Positions 55,906 to 64,000 of a stretch of 64,000 nucleotides of DNA are shown here, piece by piece. Numbering within the stretch: the stretch's first letter is position 1; every line of letters begins with the position of its first letter. Under the pieces are notes generated by a model. It ran no database searches, was not told the origin of the DNA, and was given only the letters and a program-made list of their open reading frames with translations. Location: assembly GCA_039090855.1 (NCBI GenBank), contig CM076999.1, positions 117,799,072-117,863,071 of the forward strand. Direction: 5' to 3'. This stretch comes from Macrothele yani (lineage: Eukaryota; Arthropoda; Arachnida; Araneae; Macrothelidae). Both the position numbers and the translations under genes were made by a program.

Positions 55906-56317
55906 ATTTTGTCATTTGCATGTAGGACTTCCGTCCACAGGTAGTAGAGTTTAGGTCCCAGCCACCTACAGCGAGATCGCCTTTTGGGCAGGACACAGAA
56001 ACGGAAGGAATGAGAGCAAGTCTAGCGACTTTTGACAGAACATTTTGTAGTGAGATTAGAGTACAGTAGATGGCGCCACCGTACAAGTACGATATTGCAC
56101 ACATAGATGGGTAAGAGAATTTTAGGGAGGACATAGGAAAGGATACCCATTTAACCAGTGGGTCCAGCCTGGGGGCCGTCACTTTACGTGCTCGTCCGAT
56201 GCACGGCGGATATTCAGCGATTGTTAGTAAATCACACCATCTCTGAAAGATCAGCCCAGGCTTGAACCTGGGGACCCAGCATCGATACACTAACCACTAA
56301 GCCATCCGCGCCGAGAG
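55906..56317 (-). repeat. SINE-3, full length
   Basis: On the minus strand the head is CGGCGCGGATGGCTTAGTGG (A box) with CCCAGGTTCAAGCCTGGGCT (B box), followed by a body of about 330 bp shared with 32560-32965, including ATCCGCCGTGCATCGGACGA and ACGGTGGCGCCATCTACTGT. The long open frames over it in both copies come from the shared sequence. Confidence 0.88.
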
Positions 56318-56804
56318 AGAGATTTCCTATCTAAGGTTGAGAGACCCGAACCCACAGCGCTCTGCGCCTTTTGTCAGGTGAAAAAGAGGAATATTAGATA
56401 TTTGGGAACAGATTTCCCTGATAGGATAGTACGAAAGAAAAGTATGGAAATATTAGAGGAGAGGGAGTAGACGGTTACCCGTTAAGAAGTGAAGTTGTAA
56501 GCTGCCCTACATACTTACCTGTAACAACAAGCCATTTCAAGTGATATTTCTCTCCGCAGAAAAATGCCCGGTACACCTGTGCCACAGAGTACAGGGGGAA
56601 AGGAAGGAAAGGACACGGGAAAGGGGAACCTGAAAAATAAAACATCACACACAGAACATCTTTCCCAGAGAAAAATCGTCTTGAACACCGGGTAAGACAA
56701 GACCAGCCTTTTGCACAGCGTTTCTCGCCAGCCAATGAGAAAAAGATTTTTTCCCATTGGTTTACAGGATTTTTTCACAGGTTTACTTTTGTTGTTTCCT
56801 GACA
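56318..56804. other. Unassigned region with CCAAT-like motifs
   Basis: Minus-strand AACCAATGGG and CTCATTGGCTGG lie at 56730-56762. Overlapping minus-strand frames (56475-56735, 56515-56823) have no domain. Confidence 0.35.
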
Positions 56805-56972
56805 GGCATGTCAGAGTAACCATAGCTGAGGTGGTGTGATCACATGTTTGAGAAACAGAGTACGGCCCTTAAAAGAGCCTTTTTTTTTTTTTTTTTCCTC
56901 ATTTTTCATTTAACATGGTTTCTTCACATGTGGGCATGTCAGAGTAACCATAGCTGAGGTGGTGTGATCACA
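56805..56972. repeat. 40-bp direct repeat flanking a poly(T) segment
   Basis: GGCATGTCAGAGTAACCATA continuing into GCTGAGGTGGTGTGATCACA is perfect at 56805-56844 and 56933-56972. The 88-bp spacer holds a hairpin GGCCCTTAAAAGAGCC (56864-56879) followed by a T-run of about 18. On the minus strand this reads A-run, then GGCTCTTTTAAGGGCC. A second near-copy of the hairpin plus T-run is at 57269-57296. Confidence 0.85.
56864..56879 (-). promoter_or_regulatory. Histone-mRNA-like 3' stem-loop
   Basis: On the minus strand, GGCTCTTTTAAGGGCC fits the 6-bp stem, 4-base loop consensus of replication-dependent histone mRNAs (GGYYCT, loop TTTA, ARRRCC). A second copy, GGCTCTTTTAGGGGCC, lies at 57284-57269 just after an A-run ending a LINE. 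No histone coding sequence is nearby, so it may be a captured or coincidental hairpin. Confidence 0.35.
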
Positions 56973-57373
56973 ATATTACACCGATCGAGGTTCAAGATAC
57001 TCATTTTGAGTAAACAACCGAGAATTTAAAAAAAAAAAAGCCACACCAGGGTTTGTTTTTTTTTATTCCTTATTTAGGAATCCATTAGTTTATGGGCCAA
57101 TCATTCATCATTTTTTCCTTCGCTACTTGCCTGCTTGTTGCACACTTATGTGCACACTTATGTGCAACTGCGGAAAAAAAAAATAGTCCTGTTTTGTTTA
57201 CATATTATTATTATTTATTTTTTTCAGAACTAGTGCGCAAAAAGATGTCTATATGCAACATTTTGCTCGGCCCCTAAAAGAGCCTTTTTTTTTTTTTTAC
57301 CCGAAATTGCTATTCAATTTTTTGCTTTCGTCCTACGTGTGAGGAATAATTTCAATTTAGTCCCAGTTATTTT

Positions 57374-58215
57374 TTACTTTTTGGTAGTATAACTGTGAAC
57401 TGGATTCTTTTCAGGAATTTTATTTAAAATAGCCTTCGGTCTTTTAAATTTGTCAGTATCATTGACAACATAGTTAAGCGCCTCCCTGACAAGAGGATTG
57501 GGATGTTTCTTGGCTTTCTCGTAGTACCTTTGCGCTAGATCATACATAGTGTAATGTATAGAGCTGATATTCAGTATACTACGGATAGCATTATTGGATG
57601 TTTTTCCATCTAGTCCTACCATCATACGAAGAGTTTTATTTTGAAACGAGGTAATATTATTTTTTTGCTGCTTTCTGCAGTTACCCCAGATAGGACAGCC
57701 ATAGGTAATCACCGGGCTGAAGCATGCTTTCCATAACAAGGTTTTATTTTTTTTGCTAAGCCTTTTATTTTTAATTATGGGTTGGAGACATCCTCTTAAT
57801 TTAAGAGCTTTAGCCAGGGTTTCCTTAATATGCTTGTTCCAATTCAAATTGTGGTCCATAATGAGGCCTAAATATTTGACATCCTTTACCCAAGGTATTT
57901 TTTTACCATACAATTCAATTTCAAAGTCAGGATTGTAATTGTATGTTTTACGGGAGAACAGAATCGCTTGTGTCTTGTCAGTATTAATTTTAATTTTCCA
58001 GTCTAGGAAGTAATTCTCCAGTTTTTCCACATAGTATTGCAACATAAATGTTGCTTGATTTTTATTCATGGAAGTATAGGCCAGTGCAGTGTCATCAGCA
58101 TAAAGTGCTGTAGTCAGATTCCTGTAGTTAAAATTCGGAAAATCTGAAGTAAAAATAGAGTATAGCGTAGGAGCAAGTACACTGCCTTGTGGATTCAAAT
58201 TCGATTTCGCCCATA
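57374..58215 (-). pseudogene. Jockey-like LINE RT, 5'-truncated
   Basis: One uninterrupted 274-codon frame (58198-57374) covers the second half of a non-LTR reverse transcriptase: NPQGSVLAPTLYSIFTSDFP (motif B), TTALYADDTALAYTSMNKNQ (motif C, catalytic Asp pair), DWKIKINTDKTQAILFSRK, VKYLGLIMDHNLNWNKHIKE and WKACFSPVITYGCPIWGNCR. It ends KNPVHSYTTKK, followed by an A-run near 57297-57285 on the minus strand. Motif order and the FADD/YADD-type core place it with Jockey-like LINEs. The endonuclease and RT motif A are absent because of 5' truncation, typical of abortive LINE insertion. The open frame suggests a young copy. Confidence 0.87.
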
Positions 58216-58479
58216 TATGAAAGATTCCAACAATTTACTGACCTATAATCTTTAATTATTACGGAACATCATAAATTCAAAATAAAGCACTTGGCACTAA
58301 TTAAATAAAAAAATTTAATCCATTTATGTTATTTCATCTTCATCTTTTGAATTTCCTGTACTATCGTGTTACACTACTTTCCTATTTTTTTTTATAATTT
58401 AAAAAGTTATTTTGATTAGTCTAATTTTTGAATTTGAAATACCCTTATTATGAACCTCTTACTAAGTATATGTAGTGTT

Positions 58480-58576
58480 TTAAAAGGTGATTTCTAAATA
58501 AAGTGTATACTTCCTGTTGCAAGCGGAAACTTGAGCAGGCTCCCGCCCTCTCAGTTGGTTGTATGATCAGCGTGGA
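58480..58576 (+). repeat. LINE 3' untranslated block, third copy
   Basis: AAGTGTATACTTCCTGTTGC, AAGCGGAAACTTGAGCAGGC and TCCCGCCCTCTCAGTTGGTT match the conserved block in the outward-facing LINE ends at 39755-39835 and 45246-45303. It is joined directly to the RTE fragment. Confidence 0.75.
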
Positions 58577-60369
58577 AGGTCTTTTCCTGTCCCTTGGAAT
58601 CCAGTCTAAAATTTCGGTTGTCCGTCGGGGGTCCGTTCTTCTGGCAACATGTCCAGTCCCTTGCCATTTTAGTGATTTCACTCTGGTCATGATGTCGTCC
58701 ACTCCTGTCATTTTCCTTATCCACAAGTTCCTCTTATCTTTCCTGGTTACAGCAAGCATGCATCTCTCTATGCCTCTTCGAGTTGTCTGCAGTCTGTGTA
58801 TGTCTTTTTTAGTTTATGTCCATATCTCTGCACCATATGTAAGCACTGGCAGGATGCATTGATTAAACACTTTTCTTTCAAGATACAATGGCATACTGCT
58901 CTTAAAATTTGTACTGTTTCTTCTAAGAGCTCTCCATTCAAGTTTTATAAGCCGTTTAATTTCTTCATCAATGTGACCCTTACTTGATATCTTCTGCTCA
59001 AGATAAATGTAGGTATAGGCGGTGGCGGATTTCCAACTAGGCACACGCCTAGGGCCCCACAGCTTAAGGGGCCCCCAAAACGCATAATTCCCTTGCCAGT
59101 ACTGATTTGGTTTTCACAGACCAAAACAAAAAAAAATGCGGACCTTCTTAATTTTCCCATGAAAACAATAAGAAAAAATGCTTTCAAGAAACTCTTCACA
59201 CTCTCGCTTTCCTGCAGTGACTGATGAAATTCTTACTGTCCAACTTTCTTGGTCCATGGCATTCGTCTATGTCACAACTCCTCCATGAAAAGTCATCCAT
59301 CCTTTTCAAGTGAAGCCCTGTGCATAAAATTTACGCGTGTTTTCTAATGTGGAGAACTCTTCCAGTTGCCAATGTCTTCAAGTATTTTATTTTTGCTTGA
59401 TACTACGCTCGTTTTCTACTGTAGCTCAAAATGTAAAAAAACAAGATGATTTTCCAAAGCTGAAGCAATAAAAAGAGCATGTTTCATAATTGAAACGCAT
59501 TCCAATTTTATAAAAATTTACACACAATGTACGAAATTTCATTTTCATCGCCCTTAGCGATAAATTTGCCAAGAAACTTGCAACTGAAAAGGTGTTAAAA
59601 GTAATCAATTTTGCCTAACGTATGAAACTAATAAAGAACGTTTGCTGTAACTGAAATAATCTCTTCGTAGCACTAAGCTAAAATTTACGAAATTTCCACA
59701 TTGAGAACTCCTAGCGGGAAATTTCTGAACTAGTAGTAAAATTTAAAATGGGAAAATTTTAATGAATTTTTGTCTGATCATTTGCAAAAATAATTTTTCA
59801 AAAAATCTGTGAAAATAATTTTTTTTTTTTGGCCTTTAGCGAAAAATTAACGAATTGGAAAATTTAAATATTTGAGAAGGAAGAGTTAAGCCTAATCTGA
59901 GAGGCACAAAAATAATATTTTCCTGCAAGTGAATAGTTTCTTCACAACAGAACTTGAATTTTTGACTTGACAGCCCTTAGCGGTATTGAAAGTGCCGAAC
60001 TTAATATCCTTAAGATTCCCTATTAGTCGCAAAAATAATTTTTGAAATATCTCTAAAAACAAAAAGTTCGATATGAACGGAGAGACAGAGGGATTACACT
60101 AGCACTGTTTCTTACAAAACGTTCCAATAGTAGGGAGAAAGAATGGAATTGCGTAAAAACTTTTTTCTAGACTTTACTTCTTTTTTCTTTTAATCTGACA
60201 GATGAAAATTTCTGAGGCAATACGAAGGGGGCCCGTTGAATCGTTTAGTGCCCAGGGCCCCAAAAGATCTAAAGTCGCCTCTGGGTATCGGTTGTCTGAA
60301 GCTTTTCTCCATCTATAGATAAATCTTTGTTTCTTGTAAAATCATTGTACATCACTTTTGTCTTCTTTC
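58577..60369 (-). pseudogene. RTE LINE fragment split by a hAT insertion
   Basis: The minus strand retains SIDGEK-region sequence (60369-60292) and, beyond a 1.26-kb insertion, YIYLEQKISSKGHIDEEIKR (59010), PLYLERKVFNQCILPVLTYG (58890), then LWIRKMTGVDDIMTRVKSLK, HVARRTDPRRTTEILDWIPR and DRKRP (58590). This corresponds to the C-terminal third of the element at 11572-14532 with several indels. Both RT catalytic motifs are missing. Confidence 0.87.
59020..60283. mobile_element. Non-autonomous hAT, 1,264 bp, 8-bp target duplication
   Basis: The ends CGGTGGCGGATTT and AAAGTCGCCTCTG are imperfect inverted repeats of the hAT CAGNGGCG type. The flanks GGTATAGG (59012-59019) and GGTATCGG (60284-60291) differ by one base, and the other RTE copies read GGTATCGG, so the left flank has mutated. 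The GC-rich ends (CTAGGGCCCC; GGGCCCGTTG) enclose AT-rich DNA with repeated words such as CCCTTAGCG and AATTTACGAAATTT but no transposase frame. It is probably a deletion derivative or MITE-like element. Confidence 0.87.
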
Positions 60370-60944
60370 AATATATATCGCTTTAAATTTGTACCCAGTC
60401 CACCTCCCCATTGGCTACGCCTACGCTCCGTGATCGTAATGTTTTTTTACAGTTTCCCCTGTTCTGCACTACTGTTAAATACCATTTAGTTGCATAAATG
60501 TTTACATTTAAGAATGAAAATAGAGGGGTAAATTTTTTGTAAACAAAAGTTGATGGAGCAAAGATTTCTCATCGTATTTCTTTTCTCTCGCGATGATCTC
60601 TCCGACCAGTACTGTTGTTGAATGTTATTTCATTCTGTAAATCTTTGTGTTTCAGCTTGAAAATGAAAGCAAGAATTTCTGACAACAAAGGTTGGATGGA
60701 AATTCTTGGACTCGTTTTTTATTCTTGTGTTGTTGTTTTTTATTTCTACCACTGAAAATCTCTGCTTTTCGCACCCAATTGTTATGTTGTCCAACGGCCG
60801 CTCCGCAGATTATTTTGTGGGACTATGATATCTGTTGCAGCCCAATCAGAAACTTTCTGCTATAGGGCTCTCAGCTTCCTCTATTTCTCAAAAGCTGTTT
60901 TTTTCTCTCTCTCTCTCGCAGAAGCTAGAACAGAAGATTTAATC
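60370..60944. other. Unassigned region
   Basis: No coding or repeat match was recognised. Confidence 0.35.
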
Positions 60945-61035
60945 TCCAAATTCCTGGAACCAGTGCCTCTAAATTAGGGGCGGGCAACCGCTTATAGCCC
61001 AATGAGCTGCTCACGGTGGTCGTTAAACCTTCAAC
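60945..61035 (+). repeat. SINE-1, 3' part only
   Basis: TCCTGGAACCAGTGCCTCTA, AATTAGGGGCGGGCAACCGC and CTCACGGTGGTCGTTAAACC match the end of SINE-1, followed by a C-rich rather than A-rich tail. Confidence 0.85.
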
Positions 61036-61120
61036 CCCACCCTCCCCCCAAAAAATATTTAAACACCGCAAATTTCAATCACTGTTAAATCTTTTGCGAA
61101 AATTTGTGCACTTTTTACTA

Positions 61121-61714
61121 TACAGGGTAATTCTAAATGATTGCCCCAATTACAAATGATAACGTGTTTATGAAGATAAATAGAAAGCTGATATCCCTAC
61201 ACAAGAAAGAAGGAAGTTGAGAATTTTATTGGAGCCTACTGCTGTGTTGCTACGGTGGCATAGGAAAGTGAGCTGCCTGTGCGCTAAAGCCAGTGGGAAG
61301 AAATGGTGACCGCAGCAAAAAAGGTCTTTTGCGTGCTGGAGGATGACAGGGCTTACTGCAAGTGGCCCCCAAGTCTCCGGACCATACTCCTTGCAACTTC
61401 TTTTTGTAGGGGTATGCCAAAGACCATGTGTATGTGCCACCTTTGCCGAGAACACTACAAGAACTAAACATGTGCGCTCAGCTAGCACTAGCATCAGTGA
61501 CTACGGACATACTTCATAATGTATGGCATGAAATGGATTACCGTTTAAATGTTGTCCACGTGACCCAGAGGTGTCACACAGAACATTTGTAAGGTATGGA
61601 AACAAAATTGTAAACTACCTTGTTTATTGGGCAACAATGTGATCTCTGTATCTATGTTTATAAACCAGGTATTGTCATTTGTAATTGAGGGCAATCATTT
61701 TGAATTACCCTGTA
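61121..61714 (+). mobile_element. Tc3/mariner-like element, internal deletion, 594 bp
   Basis: Ends TACAGGGTAATTCTAAATGA and its near-complement TGAATTACCCTGTA form inverted repeats of about 35 bp. Inside, the plus-strand frame KSPDHTPCNFFL, stop, GYAKDHVYVPPLPRTLQELN, SVTTDILHNVWHEMDYRLNV, HVTQRCHTEHL (61364-61590) is the C-terminus of a DDE transposase, including the SPDxxPxxFFLWG region, where Trp has become a stop. The N-terminal two thirds are deleted. This is a typical decaying non-autonomous derivative, distinct from the DUF4817 copies. Confidence 0.82.
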
Positions 61715-62654
61715 TTTTTTTTTCAAAATGAGTATGTTAACAATTATGAACTTGGTCATTTCATAAGAAACAATACGCTTTAGGACAGGGAGTTCGGCTC
61801 AGTCGCCTCCCTACTGGATCCACTACTGGTCATCAGTCTTGTGTGTTTGCTGCTGCAGCTTTGACCAGGGTGTTAGTGGTTGTCCTGACCTCGGCTTGTA
61901 TTTCAAGACAGCATTGAAACATCAAACCATTTTCATGCTGTGCTGATGTTCACTGTTTCCTCGCCTTCAACTGCATATAATTTTCTCACTGATGTTGCAG
62001 TGGTTAACCTTTTTAGCCAATGATGACACAGAAGCACCCAGATGCACGGTTATCGACCTCCATCCTTTGCTCACCTTATAACGCAATGTGGCTCCGTGTC
62101 AAATGCACGTCATCCTGGTACCCAGTCACATTTCAGACAGAAACGGAAGTCCAACGTGCACCATGTGTAGCTGAAAAAAACTTTTGACTCATCCTAGTAT
62201 TTGTACCTTTAAAATTATGAAAAGAACTGCAGTGTTATTGAAATCCTGTACTTTAAAATGAAATCATCTTAATTTTAATAGTCCCATGGGTACTAATCCA
62301 TTGATTATAATATTGAGCATTCAAGTATTCTTGAATTGGACCTTAGTTATGAGATGGCATGCCACCTTTCTGAAATCACAGGTTTTTTTTTTTTTTTTTT
62401 CATGCTCATAGCATTGCTTTGTGTTTTATACATTGAATTAGGTTTGCATTTGGAACACCTAATATTTTACATATTCAGAGCAATAACAAAGTACCACGTG
62501 ATATCAACATCATGCGCAGCTACTATAAATTGTGCACACCTATCCGCTGTGCATAATCAGAGTAAACATTTGTCAGTAATGGGGAAATGTGGCAACTTAA
62601 GCCAATTTGCCCATCGCCAGATACTTTGGACCTGGAAAGCAGGTAAGAGTACAG
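61715..62654. other. Unassigned region
   Basis: A T20 run lies near 62382. The frame at 62336-62689 has no domain. No repeat copies were recognised. Confidence 0.35.
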
Positions 62655-62683
62655 CAATGAGCCATTACATTATGACCACCCAA

Positions 62684-62930
62684 GCCTAGAGAAATGAGTG
62701 CACCTGGAGACCGAATGGTGGCACAGGTGAAGTTCATCATAGAGCAGAATATATGCAACCTGAGGACCAGTTTATGGTTAGTAGTGTTCGAAGTTCCACC
62801 CACAGCCTAGAGAAATGAGTGTACTTGGAGACCGAATGGTGGCACAGGTGAAGTTCATAGAGCAGAATATATGCAACCTGAGGACCAGCTTTTGGTTAGT
62901 ACAGTGTTTGAAGTCAGAATGGGAAAAGCT
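62684..62930 (+). repeat. 131-bp tandem duplication in Tc1 leader
   Basis: GCCTAGAGAAATGAGTGCAC, TGGAGACCGAATGGTGGCAC and GAACCTGAGGACCAG-type sequence occurs twice (from 62684 and 62815) with about 95% identity, just upstream of the transposase start. Confidence 0.9.
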
Positions 62931-63740
62931 GCCGATTCAATGGAGTTTGATAAAGGACAAATAATGATGGAATGGCACCTCAGAACTACGATCTCGAAAA
63001 CAGCGCAGCATCTGGGTTGTTCACATGCCGCTGTAGTGAGTAGGTATCAAAAGTGCTGCACAGATGGCCAAATGATGAACCGTCGTCCAGCTGTGTGTCG
63101 TTCGCAGCTCATTGATGCCAGAGGGGAGCAGAGACTCGCTCAATGTTCACAGTGACTGCAGCACGACAAATCACTCGCAGCTATGACAGTAGTGATCAGG
63201 GCGATGTGTCGCAGCACACAGTTCATCGCAGCCTTTTTCGCATGGGCCTGCATAGCCGAAGACCTAGCTGTCTCCACATGCTCACTGCGTGTCGTCGCCA
63301 ACAACACATGAAATGGGTCAGAGATCATTGAGATTGAACCATGGACGATTGAAAGAAAGTGGTCTGGAGAATTAAGATTCTCACGTAGATGGCAGAGCGT
63401 GGATATGCGAATTAAAAATGGAGGCAATGACACCTGAATGCACTGTTGGGTGGAAACAGGCTGGCGGCAGTGGTGGTGTTATGTTGTGGTTGATGTTTTC
63501 TTGGGACACTTTAGGCCCCATTATCCCAATAGCACAATCCCTGACAGCTGTCAGGTATCTAAACATCGTCGCGGACCAAGTTCACCCATTCATGTCAACT
63601 GTGCTCTCTGCTGGTGATGGCCATTACCAACAGGATAATATGCCATGCCACAGTGCCAGAATTGTCGAGGAGTGGTTCGAGGAACATGCTGGTGACTTTC
63701 TGTTAATGCCCTGGCCCCAATCAAACATTTGTGGTTTGAC

Positions 63741-63963
63741 CTCAAAGACTACAGTCTTGTGATGATTATACGTATTAAGATAATACAACATTGTTTGTCA
63801 CAAATACTTATTTTTCAAGTCGACCATGGTTTCGCTAGGTATTGACCTAGCTTCATCAGGATGAATACTGATAAAGCTAGGTCAATACCCAGCAAAACCA
63901 TGGTCGACTTGAGAAAAAAAAAATAATACTTGTGACAAACCATGTTGTATTTTCTTAATACAT
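63741..63963 (+). mobile_element. 223-bp foldback element with hammerhead-like apex (copy B)
   Basis: Flanked by the 14-bp duplication ATTTGTGGTTTGAC (63727-63740 and 63964-63977) inside a Tc1 transposase. An asymmetric tail of about 35 bp on the left (CTCAAAGACTACAGTCTTGT, GATGA) is the reverse complement of the tail of copy A (2168-2379). The arms TATTAAGATAATACAACATT, AAGTCGACCATGGTTTCGCT and their complements fold around the apex TTCATCAGGATGAATACTGA. It is the better preserved of the two hammerhead-bearing copies. Confidence 0.85.
63811..63866 (-). ncRNA. Hammerhead-ribozyme-like core (well conserved)
   Basis: Minus strand: ATTCATC, CTGATGA (63859-63853), A, helix II GCTAGGT-CAAT-ACCTAGC (7 perfect pairs, 63851-63834), GAAA (63833-63830), the palindrome CCATGG, TC (63823-63822), and GACTTGA after the expected cleavage point. 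All conserved boxes of a type I hammerhead are present in order. Helix III is a six-base palindrome, as in hammerheads thought to act as dimers. Reservations are one extra A between CTGATGA and helix II, and a helix I of only two clear pairs. The plus strand of the other arm carries a weaker copy (CTGATAA, AAAAC, CCATGG, TC). Confidence 0.65.
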
Positions 63964-64000
63964 ATTTGTGGTTTGACTTGGAAAAGCGAGTTCACACCAA

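Larger units (their letters stand above)
62655..63990 (+). pseudogene. Tc1-type transposase, degraded and interrupted
   Basis: A 5' terminal-repeat-like sequence GAGCCATTACATTATGACCA (62659) precedes a duplicated leader. The frame from MGKAADSMEFDKGQIMMEWH (62919) gives the helix-turn-helix SKTAQHLGCSHAAVVSRYQK. A shift near 63145 leads to HTVHRSLFRMGLHSRRPSCL. The first catalytic motif is WSGELRF (Asp replaced by Gly, 63361). CTVGWKQAGGSGGVMLW, LNIVADQVHPFMSTV and HYQQDNMPCHSARIVEEWFE (second Asp) follow. Near 63718 a small deletion removes the DLNPIE motif, and an inserted foldback element (63741-63963) separates it from HLWFDLEKRVHT-like sequence running off the window. Inactive. Confidence 0.85.

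Noticed and set aside
56475..56823. Possible histone gene upstream of the stem-loop
   Set aside because: No histone-fold sequence is present in any frame, despite CCAAT-like words and the stem-loop nearby.

Overview
This window looks like a repeat-dense stretch of an invertebrate nuclear genome, most likely an arthropod. There are no operons, bacterial signals or CRISPR arrays. The evidence is several families of tRNA-derived SINEs, LINE fragments of at least four kinds, Tc1/mariner and hAT transposons, a Penelope-like element with a permuted domain order, and an intron-free C2H2 zinc-finger block. The repertoire resembles chelicerate genomes, but that is inference and the species cannot be named from the sequence. 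Only the zinc-finger block at 4.0-5.1 kb could be a host gene. Nearly everything else recognisable is mobile DNA in various states of decay.

Layout. 0-7 kb: a 240-bp tandem duplication, two hAT transposase fossils (one split by a 212-bp foldback element carrying a hammerhead-ribozyme-like core), and an 11-finger C2H2 gene with one frameshift. 8.6-14.6 kb: a near-complete Penelope-like element of the Naiad type, with a GIY-YIG nuclease upstream of the reverse transcriptase, on the minus strand. It lies head-to-head with a near-complete RTE-type LINE on the plus strand. 15-21 kb: foldback and GGCCC-rich elements in AT-rich DNA. 21-27 kb: a DUF4817-type transposase broken by a SINE, a 77-bp minisatellite, a 1,200-bp Tc1 element with perfect 29-bp inverted repeats, and SINEs. 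29-36 kb: modular TCCG-rich repeats, LINE and SINE fragments, and a hAT-type MITE. 34.8-46.7 kb: a nested inverted region containing two inverted copies of a subterminal-repeat element about 6 kb apart, two LINE 3' ends facing outward, a Tc1 copy with all three catalytic residues, a tandem array of tRNA-like units, and a MULE-like fossil. 48.8-64 kb: a second copy of the modular repeat, more SINEs, three LINE remnants, a 1.26-kb non-autonomous hAT, a Tc3-like deletion derivative, and a Tc1 transposase broken by a second hammerhead-like foldback element at the right edge.

How the parts relate. The autonomous families seen here (Naiad, RTE, Jockey-like, Tc1, hAT) are plausible sources of machinery for the many non-autonomous ones (SINEs, MITEs, foldback elements). 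Nested insertions with clear target-site duplications give relative ages: the hammerhead-like foldbacks are younger than the hAT and Tc1 copies they interrupt, and the SINEs are younger than the LINE, MULE-like and DUF4817 copies they interrupt. The two signals most worth following are the permuted GIY-YIG/RT retroelement and the family of 212-223-bp foldback elements with 12-14-bp target duplications and hammerhead-like apices.
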